Positions 1 to 11,033 of a DNA stretch of 64,000 nucleotides are shown here, piece by piece. The stretch covers positions 35,767,604 to 35,831,603 of the forward strand of contig NC_091138.1 in the NCBI RefSeq assembly GCF_041381155.1, given 5' to 3'. This stretch comes from Argopecten irradians. Lineage: Eukaryota; Mollusca; Bivalvia; Pectinida; Pectinidae. Each line of letters begins with the position of its first letter. Positions within the stretch are counted from its first letter, which is position 1. The translations under genes were made by a program, and so were the position numbers. Below the pieces are notes generated by a model, which saw nothing but the letters and a program-made list of their open reading frames with translations, made no database searches and was not told the origin of the DNA.

Positions 1-506
1 ATTCTAAATTTAAAGCATGATAATGCATAAAATGATATCAGGAGGGGAAAAGATAGCCTGAGACTTTGTGATTTCTGTCCGCTGATAATTTTTATGATAC
101 TAAGAAACTGGTCTAAAGTTGACATTCCAGCCCTGAGTGTATGATAAGAGATGGAGTATCACTTCAATAAGTCTCGTTCAAGTGCAGGACAAAGAAGCAA
201 TACCATGTTAATGTGACAGTGGCCCTGATTTTTATCTCAGAATCTAGAAAACATGTCTAGTGTTAAGATTTCACAAGTGCCTTCTCCACAATTTCTATCA
301 TAGTTTAAAGTGACCACTGGGACTCCAATGGTTTTATCAATTACAAATGCATCTTGTTATCTTCTGTAACTGAACATTGACGGCCTGACCGAAGGGATGC
401 GGAAATTTTCTTATCACATACAGACGTTTCATGTATTGTTTATACATTTACGATGTAGTGGCTATGATATGTTATTAATATCGATCAATGTTCTGTGTGT
501 TTCCAG

Positions 507-3500
507 GGTCCTGAGCTGGATGCGAGACAACTCTTGGGATAGCGAACATGTCAGTAGTGGTGCAACAGGCAGCACCGATACCGAACGTACAAGTGGGTCC
601 CACAAGCGGTTCAGGTCAGGCGCCGCCACCTCTACACCAACTCCCCATAAGCAAGGGTAAATAACTCATTGTATTTTCAGACTGTTCCATCCCCATTGAC
701 CTCTACACCTCCATCAAAAAATCCTTCTTGGTGTTGAAATGAAATAAAATAAAATCGGCCTAGTGAATGTTTATATGCATTTGTCAAGCATAAGACAAGT
801 GTGTCTGCCACTTTAATATTAAATATTATAAATAGCAGGACAATTGGGATGTATGCATTGATAATTCACAAATTGGTGTTGAAATTGTTATTGATATTAG
901 TATTAATTGAATCACTTTTAGGATGAAATTATTGTATTTAAAAGCTATTCCAGTGGTCAGCTAAATTTTAGAAGTATATATTATGGCAATTTCACCCAAT
1001 CATATAAGAAAATAAATATACTCATGTACAAAATTTCGGTTTGAGCAGATCGAACAAGAAGTCGACGGGTCATGGTTCTAGTCGTTCGGCATCTGTGGAG
1101 AGGACGGGTATGATGCAGCCTTGGATGACGATGGCAGGGCAAGCCTTACCCACCCAACCTTTCGTCCAGGATCCATCTATGCCCCTACCCACACCTCCAA
1201 ATACCACCGTCCAGCTGGAGGAAGCCAAGCGAAGGCTCGAGGAGTCACACATTGTGCCTGTCAAGTCAAAGTAAGAAACAAAACATAATGGCTACACAAA
1301 GTTTCGTTAAATCATAGAGTAAGACAGAAAAATGGTCGTATTTATACCACCAAGTCAATAAGTATTTTACAAAAAAATTGTGAACATTTACTCTAATTGA
1401 TGATAAACAGATTCTTGGTCAAACCAGTATTACGATGTTAGTGAATTTAAAGGCTTTCGTAAAGATCAACAGACAATGAGTTTATTGTTGTACATGGTGT
1501 TTTAAGTGTAAACTGTTCTGTACTCACTCTAAATGTTTTGTCTACAGATCCTTCACTGGGGTTCCATCAAAGGAGAAGAAGGGAGCCATGTTCATCTCGC
1601 AGAGCATGTCCTCGGCAAGACCCACCCTCCCAACAACGCGTACTGTACCTAGTGACCTCGACCTTTCTGCTGCTGAAGCACCAGTTGCCAGTAACTCCAC
1701 CGAGTATGTATGACCTCTGACCTAGATATATTGAAAGTATCTTGGCTACTAAAATGTCAAGAGAAACATTTTGTCATGCAAAATTTCTGCTAAACCTACT
1801 CCTAATAAATTTGGAATAAATGTATATCAATATATAATCATTCAGTCACCTGAACCAATTAACTTTAAGATATCGGAATATAGTGGAAAGTTTGATCTAG
1901 ATCACTTAAACGCTAAAATTATGACGAGATCACCCATTTATAGAAGTGAACAAGGTTCAACTTCATATAAATATATATTTCTAAATGCTTATTCATTTTG
2001 TGTGCTACAGGAAGAAGGGAAGTAAGAAATCCTCGTCCAGTAGTGCCAACACGTCGGGGTCGGCGCCTTCTGGGACCAGTGCTTCCACGCCTGCTGCAAA
2101 CACGGAGGGAGGAGAGGTCATCATAGGCTATTTCTTCTGTGGAGAGCCGATCCCCTACCGCCATACTGTACATGGGACACACATTACTCTGGCACAGTTC
2201 AAACATCTTATCGGTCGCCGAGGCAACTTCAAGTAAGTAAATGGTCATCACTTCTGTAGATAATGTAAAATTCCCAACCATCAAGATCGTAAGATTCCCA
2301 ACCATCGGGATTATAAAATTTCCAACCATCAGGATGGATAATTTGGTTTTCATTTGGAAAACAAAAAGGGTGGGAAATGAAGGGTACTGTATTAAAGGTA
2401 TCTCTAGGTTTGAAGGTGAGGATGTAGAAAGTGTGAGATCCTGTATAACATGGAGCAGGATATGTTTGAAGTAGTATCCAAAACAAACCTGAGCCAGTAA
2501 AGCAGAGAGTCACACACGGATTCTCTGTGGCTTAGCCAAGTTACTGACCTTGGTTATTGTGAGGTCTTTGACATTCGACAGAAGTGACTACTGTATAAAA
2601 GAGTCCGTTAAAGTGCCGGAAATTTGTGGCTGGAGCACATATCTGTGTTTACAACTTTGTCAAAGGGGGAGATAATGATATAGGATACCACAGATTTTGT
2701 TTTATCATATCAAAAGAAGTGGAGGAGATGGAAAGAAGAAAGAGTCATGTTAATCTGGTTTCATGTTTTGAAAATCTACCAGGGTTGTGTAATGCATTCT
2801 ATGGTCAAACTATAATGCCCGTTCTTGGCTTTGTCAGGTTTAAGTGTCAGTTAATTAAATAAAAGTTCAACGTAACGGACCAGGAAAAATGAGAAAGCTA
2901 AAGGAAACTTCAAACAACTATATACAAGGAGGGGTGGGAGAAGGCAGGGAAATATGGGGTACTTATACCAAACACCTCAGTATGGGAAAGAAAGGGATAA
3001 AGAAACTAGGGTACTTATAAAAACACCTCCTTGTGTTAAATGAGACCTGCAGTCATCAAGGGTTGCATATAGATTTAAGATTTTTGACACTATATACTTA
3101 GTGCCTTCCTTTTGAAAATCTACTGCTGGGTTAGAGAGGCTGGGTTACTGTAGAGGATAATTAAAGGAGAGGGGCAGATGAAAGTTGGTCTTGCCACATT
3201 CTTTTGGCAGAGTTTACCCTAACGACTCGCCGCTTTAAAGCTTTGCTGTCATTTTATTAAGATGCGGCAAACTATTTGATATCAAGGAAATTAGGCTGGA
3301 GTAAGAATTGGATGTAAGAAGATTGTAGAAAAGAGAGCACTTTGGTGTTTTAAGTTTGTAGTAACCTTAGTTACGCTTTATTGGGACATAGTTAATATCA
3401 GTATATTGAACAACATACATATACTGTACAAGTTATTTTTGTCATCAAATAACCTGTTTATAAAACAAACTTGGACATTGTAAAAAGCCATTTGGTATAT

Positions 3501-3691
3501 ATTGTAGTTTTATTTCCTTTTGTTGATATGAAATAATAACTTGTTCTTATTTTGTGTCTTGCAGGTTCTTCTTCAAGAAGCTGAGTAATGAATTTGAGAG
3601 TGAAGTTGTTTTCGAGGAAATCCGCGATGACAATGAGATGCTTCCATTATGGGAAGGAAAGATTGTGGCCAAAGTCGAGAAAGTGGATTAA
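507..3691 (+). CDS. AXIN: Axin, C-terminal exons including DIX domain (5' end outside window)
   Basis: Axin is the cytoplasmic scaffold of the beta-catenin destruction complex in Wnt signalling. Five coding exons are seen: 507-656, 1049-1270, 1548-1703, 2011-2232 and 3565-3691, with the TAA stop at 3689-3691. Every visible intron is phase 2 with GT/AG ends, and the joined frame stays open for 291 residues. The last two exons encode a textbook DIX domain: VIIGYFFCGEPIPYR, then a TLAQFKHLIGRRG stretch, FFFKKLSNEF, VVFEEIRDDNEMLP and the terminal KVEKVD shared with vertebrate Axin. DIX mediates head-to-tail polymerisation with itself and Dishevelled. Exon 2 carries the Axin-typical PPNTTVQLEEAKRRLEES segment. 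A Ser-rich linker lies before DIX. The RGS domain and the GSK3- and beta-catenin-binding regions must lie upstream of the window. Dishevelled also has DIX, but there it is N-terminal; here it ends the protein. Confidence 0.95.
2268..2340 (+). repeat. Three 24-bp tandem repeats in Axin intron
   Basis: Three imperfect copies of a 24-bp unit with core TTCCCAACCATCARGAT lie about 35 bp after the donor of the fourth visible Axin exon. It is a small local tandem duplication, and I infer no function. Confidence 0.7.
2341..3564 (+). other. Axin intron remainder
   Basis: This is intronic sequence between the fourth and fifth visible Axin exons. An open frame at 2626-2862 has no splice or homology support. 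The acceptor TTGCAG at 3559-3564 ends the intron. I recognise nothing else here. Confidence 0.6.
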
Positions 3692-4689
3692 AAGACGGCA
3701 AAAAAATATTAAAAACTTTCGGACAAAAAATAAGAACAAAAAAAAATGTAAAATTTCCTAACATTTTTGTCCCAGGAAAAGGAATTGTAATGGTGTATGT
3801 AAATAAGTATGTATATATAAATATATATATATATGTGTATACATGTGTGTATGACTGACTGTGTGGGACGAGTGACACTTAGTATGTTTGTATGACTGTG
3901 ACTAGATGGGAGGTGAGGTGACAATGTGGGTACATGTGTATGTTCAAACAGTAAACTGCTGACTCAGGGGAATTTGTTGGACTTTAATTAGCTTAACCGT
4001 AGTCATGGCTACAATGTAGAGGATGACCTTGACCTTTAGGTAATTGACAAGTGACCTAAGATAATGATAATGAAAGGAAAAGTTGTTTTGAATTTGATAA
4101 TAAAAAAAAATGTGTTTACATTTTGGAAAATTATGTGATGAAAAAGACATTTAAAATATTTTGTTTGGAAAATTATTATTTCATTTGATGTGATATTTAA
4201 AAAGAAAAAGGTTGTATGCTGAAATTTGAGAAATTTATTTAAAGAAATGATAAAATTGCAAGGAAGTTTGCATGTGATGTGCAAGTCTTTGTTAAAATTT
4301 TATGTTTTAAATTGTATGTATGGAGACCAATTATGAAAATGGTATTTGTTGCCAAGTTTTAGATTATTTTTAAGATAACTGACTTTTAAGAAACATGTGT
4401 TTAACTTGCATAAGATTATACCAAAGATTTTGAAATATATATCAAGACATATGATAATGTACATCAATCATTGACTCATTTAGTGACAAAATGTATCATT
4501 ATTTCATTCAATCTGTTCATTTAGATGAAGTGAGTGTTTTCAAGGTCCAAGTTTTTTTCAGAATTTGATCTGAAGTCCCTCACTAAACTGATGTATTATA
4601 TTGTAATTATTTTTCTTGTGTTAATTTATAAACATAGTGCTACTTGTGTTAGTACTTAAAATTGAGAGTTATAAATGTCTGTATAATTA

Positions 4690-4695
4690 AATAAA
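4690..4695 (+). promoter_or_regulatory. Likely Axin polyadenylation signal (AATAAA)
   Basis: AATAAA lies about 1.0 kb after the Axin stop, in AU-rich sequence followed by a GT-rich stretch. A second AATAAA at 5315-5320 could be a distal site. The 3'UTR would then be 3692 to about 4710, or to about 5340. Confidence 0.55.
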
Positions 4696-5320
4696 ACCAT
4701 TGTTGAGTCTGTTCAGGTCAGCTTATGAACTTTTCCTTATATGTTTCAAAATAGATTGGGAAAATGTCTAAAAAATAAATTGGTACCTCACCACCCCCAC
4801 CAAACAAGAGATTTATCAGAACTTTTGAAATATTATCTAAAGTACAGTTGAAGGATATTTTGCAAAAGTGAATGTATTTTATCTTTGTAATAATTTCTGT
4901 TTAGAAGAATCAAAAGCTCCTGTACAAGTCAATTTAGAAGAAAAAAATGGTATAATTAAGATGTATACCGCCCCGGTAGTTAATTTGATACTGGTTAAAT
5001 GGCTACATTCATCTCAAATTGTGAACCTAACATTGATTATTTTAAAAAAGGAAGATCCCTCTAATGACAAAACAATGGCAGCTTATTTGGCTTGAAGATT
5101 TCTATTTATTTATCCAGTAATTCAGGTTTGGTTGTGACAATGGTGGGGAACTTCTGTAAAAGACTTGTGTCATTTATAAACTGCCATTTTTACATGGATA
5201 TTTTTTTTTTTTTTTTTTTTTTTTTGAAGAGCTTGTTATTTTATTATGAAACATATTGGGCATTTTATGCATAAAACTTTATTTTAATTAATGAAATTAA
5301 TTGAATGTTGATGAAATAAA

Positions 5321-8300
5321 GTCCATTTCTCTGTATGTAATTTATTTATGGTACTTGTGTACTTCAATTTTCTAATGAATTTATTAAACTTTCTAGGGGA
5401 AGGTGAATGCAAACAGAAATTTCAAAAGAGAAAGAAATCAAAAAGTAGTTTTCATCTATTCTACCGTTTCTGAAGTCACAACAGGGTAACGTTTTCTGAT
5501 TTGTACACCGAAAATTATTATCATGACCAGTTGGAAATTTTGTCTTCTGTGCAAGACCAATTGCTCTCGCTTTTGAACATTGTAAATATTATAATTATCG
5601 GTTAATTATTTTATTGATGAGTCCGGATATTGTTCTGTTTTGGTTCATATTTCACTAATTAGTTCAACATTTCCATATGTAATGAATAGTTACATCCAAT
5701 AAAATTTTGTACTATAACAAATATTTTACGAAGTAATTGTGTGTTCTTGTTTTTATGGAAACAAATATCTGATGCCTTATGCAGATGACCAGTGAGAAAT
5801 GGTACAGACGATGCTATATGGATAGTGTAGATAATATGGCTTAAAATTATAGAGAAAAAGGAAGAAAATAAAAAAAATACAGTGGTCTGATTGCTTAATC
5901 TACATATTCTGTTAACTGCTACGGTCATATTTAAGAAAATGCCAATCTTGGGTGGTGGTGGCTAAATTCAGCGCTCATAGTAAAGTCACCTGTCTTGCCG
6001 CTAGTGTAGCCAAGAATCGGGAGTGATTTCATCATAAGGCAACAATGAATGAGGTCGACATTCAAAATACCTGTTTTGCTGAGGTTATCCATATTTCAAG
6101 AAGAGCAAAACAAGATAACCAAAAAGCAGAAAAGGATTGCCATATTTCATTGATCACAACTTCGATTAGTGGAAGATTTGCGGACGAAATTACAATACTG
6201 ACGCCATTACCAATTTCGGAAAGTTACATCACATGGAAAATTGTGACGAGATCGGACCAACAGAAAATCTTAATCGTCAATAAGTCCATGCTACTTTGTT
6301 CATGGAAATTCATTAGATTCTCGCTGAATTTAAATGAGAAATGCAACTGTTCCACAAAATGTGTTTGTCTTATCTGGGCATGGGATTGCAATCATTACCA
6401 TGTCACCGATAGAGTGCATTGCTATTGATGTACGTGCCAAAAGTACTTTATTTAGTTCTATAGTTCTCGATGAACTTTAAGATGTTTCCACAGATTCTTA
6501 AACACCAATAGATTTACCACAATAAAGTTAATAAAGTAGAATATGAAAATCAATTGAGTTACACTTGGTCACACGACCACTAGGGGGAGAACATCGTTCC
6601 GGGGTCATATGGTACGCAGGAGGGGGCTAATTACGCTCGATATCACGGTCATTCGAGCGTGTCGGTCAGGAGGGGCTAGCACCCGTGGGCGACACACTTC
6701 AAAGGGTAAATAAACAATGCACTTTTCTCTGTTCTCTTTTCATTTTACACCAAGAAAACAACAGGTCGTGGATGGTGCGAGAGGACGGCACGCGTCAAGT
6801 CTTTGATCTGTAAAATGTTGATGTGCGGCCCGTAGGCACCGAGCGAACTCACCGTTGTAAACACGTCGCCAAATAACGTTTGATCAAGTTTTGTTTGATC
6901 GGCCGGCCAGCTTTGTGTCCAATGTGAGGACAGTTGGTTGACCGATGACATGGGATTGACTTTATAATGACTCCAAATCAGAACCTGCGAACGGGTCCCA
7001 GACCTCTTTGTGAAAGCCATATGAGAGACTTAAATATTTATATCTCTGGTGAAAGGAATCGTGGGTAACACCTGTTACTGACCCCACTCTCAACTTATTT
7101 AAGCGAACTAATCAATCTACCCGTTGCTTGCGTCAAGATACATTTAACTTTTGACATCGGGTAACTTTTTCAGAATTTTGCGGATATGCTCAACAACAGA
7201 AACTTAAAATATACTATCTAAAACTCTAAAAATAGATATACCATTTGTTTGGATAAAATCGGTCAAAAACCATATTTGTATAGAAAAGTGAAAAATATAA
7301 AACATAAAAAATGTTAGATACATATATCAAGGACGTATATGACTTATATCACTTATAAATCCTTGCATATATGTATATTTCTTTGTAAACAACATCAAAG
7401 AGTTAAAACCAAAGCATAAGAATATAATAAGTATATTTAATTCCCTTTGTAAATATCGTTTGACTATAATCTACATGCTTTAAAGGAAATTACAAAAACT
7501 CGCGTAGTTTAGATAAAACATACACAGAATCTATATCAAAGCCATCTTATTTATTACTTTCCGATCGGGATTTGATCTGTTTACATAGCTCCCATCGCTA
7601 ACAGATTCGTAACCTGATGTTTGCATTAGGAAAACCGCATTACCTGTTAATATGAAACGATCTGAGAACGTTACAGTTGATAAAAAAATCCTTTGATCTT
7701 CCGCCTATGTGAGTCATAAAGGCAATATATGGTATTTATATGTATCGATGTGTTACCTACCTAAAGGTGTCGTCTGCTAACACTCGTGTCAATTTTCGTT
7801 GGTTAGTTGATTGATTGAAGAACGCGAGCGGGACTAGAATACGTCGCCAGCTATTGAAGATTAGGAAAAAAGTACATAACATTCGCAAACAACTCTTTTC
7901 CTTTCACTAGATTAGGTTTGTTTTTTCTAAAAAAAAGTTGACAGTTAAAATCTTTCAACTCGCAGAAATACAAGTGTTATGTCTTCAGCTTTGACAGGAA
8001 CTGATAGCATTTCCTCTATTTTCTGATACCAACATCAGGTTCATCCAGGATTTATAATTTTTAAGCTTTAAAACGATATGTGAAAATTTCTTATCATACA
8101 AGAAATTAATCTGTCTGATTTTCATTGAAATTAAATTAAATAGAAATTTAGCCTATCTTACTCATTGCTTATAAATGCAAGGTCGAATCCACATCACAGA
8201 TCAATCATCAAACCATGAACAAAGGGGTAAAAATCTTAATGTTAAACGCTTGTTCTGTGTAAACTAATATTTGTATTAGATAAAAAATTTCCTAATCATT

Positions 8301-9256
8301 ATATACATACAAAAACACTTCAAAAAAACAAACATCAAAGTGCAAACAAGTTGATATGGAGATACTTTTTAATCAGAGTCGTTATATAATGTAAAATATC
8401 AATTGATAGCGGGATTTTAATCTCGACTATAAAAGTCAATTCATTGTAAGTTACAAAGATGGAAAATCTGTAAAATCAAGAGCCGATGACAAGAGAAGCT
8501 ATTGATGTATCTGAAGACAGAATGACAATCAGAAAGACAAAAGTATCACACACAAAAACCATGAAATCTAATCTCTCTGCCTTGCGCAAATTTTCCTTTC
8601 ATTGCTAAATTGACACAGGAGAAGTATGGAGTTGAAATGAAACTAATAGGTCTTTAATATCAGAGGGGAATTAGACCTGTACTCGGCTGATAAGATGTTA
8701 CAGAGAATAAATGGATTGGTTCTCTCTGAACTAAAGCGTGCTTTCTCTTGATGGTCTTCTGATATTGATACATATAAACTTGAACAAAGGCAGTCATTTA
8801 ATTCTATACACAAGACCCGTGTTATCAAAAGTTGGTGTCAATTATTTATATTCTGGTCGTATATCTCAAATGACTAATCTACAGGAACTATGAAATACAA
8901 ACGTTTCCTTTGTATCGTACATCCATCACAGTTTAAAGTGTCTAGGATACACCTGCACCAATATGATTTTACAAGCGCCTGTGGACTGTATGGATTTATC
9001 CTAGATTGGTTGTAAGGTCCCTGTGATATGTAATACTAACTAAAGTTTTTAAAGTCCCTATGATCTATAAATAAGATTGCCTTTTTTCCGTATGAGTTGT
9101 GCAATACAAGTCCCCAACATCTGTACTTAGATCATGTGTGAAGTCCCCAAGAACTGGACTCGGAAATGCAACTCCCAGTTATGGGTTCTTCTGATCTCCT
9201 ATATGTCCAGTACAAGTCCGTGTGACTATGAACAATATACATATGACCTCATCTTC
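5321..9256. other. Intergenic, no supported gene
   Basis: No exon with homology is recognisable. A 127-residue frame (6045-6428, plus) and a 91-residue frame (6745-7020, minus) flank a locally GC-richer patch at 6560-6700. Neither resembles a family I know or shows coding bias I can judge. The rest is AT-rich unique sequence. Confidence 0.5.
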
Positions 9257-11033
9257 GATACTCCAGATATTACTATCACTGACGTTATATATACCCCTGG
9301 ACGATTTCATCGTAAAACTGGAGGTAGATCAAGAGAAAACAAGAGGCCCATGGGCCTTAACGGTCATCTGACTATTAGCACAATACAACATAGTCGTTTA
9401 AAAAACTTTAGCATATTTGACCTCTGTGACCTTGAATGAAGATAAAGGTCATTCATTTGAACAAACTTGATAGCTCTTCATCCCAGCATGTCACAGGTCC
9501 AATATCAGGTCTCTAGACCTCCTAGTTATTCTCAAGAAGTCGTTTAAAATATTTTATCCAATTTGACTCCTGTGACCTTGAATGAAGTCAAGGTCATTCA
9601 TCTGAACAAACTTGGTAGCCCTTCATCCCAGCATGCTGCAAGCCTAATATGAGTATCCTGGGCCTTTTGGTTCTTGAGAAGAAGTCGTTTAAAGATTTAA
9701 GCCTATTTGACCCCTGTGACCTTGAATAAAGGTCAAGGTCATTTATTTGAACAAACTTGGTAGCACTTCATCCAAGAATGCAGCAGGCCCAATATGTGTA
9801 TCCTGGACCTTTCGGTTCTTAAGAAGAAGTTGTTTAGAGATTTTAGCCTTTTTGACCCCTGTGACCTTGAATGAAGACCAAGGTCATTCATTTGAACAAA
9901 CTTGATAGCCCTTCATCCAAGCATGTTACGGGCCCAATATTAGGTCTCTAGGCCTCTTAGTTATTCACAAGAAATTGTTTAAAGGATTTTTAGCCTATTT
10001 GACCCCTGTGACTTTGAATGAAGGTCAAGGTCATTCACTTGAACAAACTTGGTAGCCCTTCATCCCAGCATGCTACAGGCCAAATATCAGTACTCTGGGC
10101 CTTCTGGGTCTTGAGAAGAAGTCATTTAAAGATTTTAGCCTTTTTTACCCCTGTGACCTTGAATGAAGGTCAATGTCATTCATTTGAACAAACTTGGTAG
10201 CCCTTCATCCCAGCATGCAGCAGGCCTAATATGTGTATCATGGACCTTTCGGTTCTTAAGAAGAAGTCGTTTAGAGATTTTAGCCTTTTTGACCCCTGTG
10301 ACCTTGAATGAAGACCAAGACCATTTGAACAAACTTGATAGCCCTTCATCCAAGCATGTTACGGGCCCAATATTAGATCTCTAGGCCTCTTAGTTATTCA
10401 CAAGAAATTGTTTAAAGGATTTTTAGCCTATTTGACCCCTGTGACTTTGAATGAAGTTCAAGGTCATTCACTTGAACAAACTTGGTAGCCCTTCATCCCA
10501 GCATGCTACAGGCCAAATATCAGTACCCTGGGTCTTCTGGGTCTTGAGAAGAAATCATTTAAAGATTTTAGCCTTTTTTACCCCTGTGACCTTGAATGAA
10601 GGTCAATGTCATTCATTTGAACAAACTTGGTAGCCCTTCATCCCAGCATGCTACAGGCCAAATATCAGTACCCTGGCCCTTTCGGATCTTGATAAGAAGT
10701 TGTTTGAATGAAAAAGTTTATGCATGGCTGACGGTGGATGGCGCACGGCTGACGGTGGACGGCGCACGGCGGACGGTGCATGATGACAATAGGTCATCCT
10801 GACCCTTGGGGTCAGATGACCTAAAAACTGACCAGCCTGCAGAGGCTTCCTTTGAAGATTACAGAGAGAGCGACGCCCATCTTTAAAGCAACACAGTCAA
10901 CCACACTGTACCCCTATTTAATTCTTTTGATGCACATCAAAGGATCAAATTATTTGTCTGCTGTTGCCTCCGATTTACTATGGGGTAGTCCAGTGGTGGA
11001 TATTACGCTAATGATAGTAACTCCTGAAGTATC
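9257..11033. mobile_element. Inverted-repeat element, interrupted by a Helentron-like insertion
   Basis: The outer ends form an imperfect inverted repeat of about 47 bp. The left end starts GATACTCCAGATATTACTAT and the reverse complement of the right end starts GATACTTCAGGAGTTACTAT. The inner part at 10830-10870 matches, inverted, the interior of the intact relative at 14175-14455 (shared TTCCTTTGAAGATTACA). The element is therefore one short non-autonomous DNA transposon of roughly 290 bp, split by the 9339-10826 insertion. No transposase frame is present. Confidence 0.7.
9339..10826 (+). mobile_element. Pearl/Helentron-like non-autonomous element, copy A
   Basis: The element opens with AACAAGAGGCCCATGGGCC, which holds the 12-bp palindrome GGCCCATGGGCC, followed by AACGGTCATCTGAC. 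The body is about nine tandem units of roughly 146 bp, each starting near TGTGACCTTGAATGAAGG. It then has a GC-rich GACGGTGGACGGCGCACGG stretch and ends in a hairpin at 10791-10822 (AGGTCATCCTGACCC / GGGGTCAGATGACCT). The terminal GTCAGATGACC is the inverse of the leader GGTCATCTGAC. A leader, tandem core and 3' hairpin recall the pearl elements described from bivalves. Three adjacent units at 9717-10154 are repeated at 10155-10588 as a higher-order block of about 438 bp. No protein is encoded. Confidence 0.75.

Noticed and set aside
10018..10802. Recurrent plus-strand frames reading VIHLNKLGSPSSQHATGQIS
   Set aside because: Each is a translation of the 146-bp tandem core of the pearl-like element; frames are short and stop in every unit.
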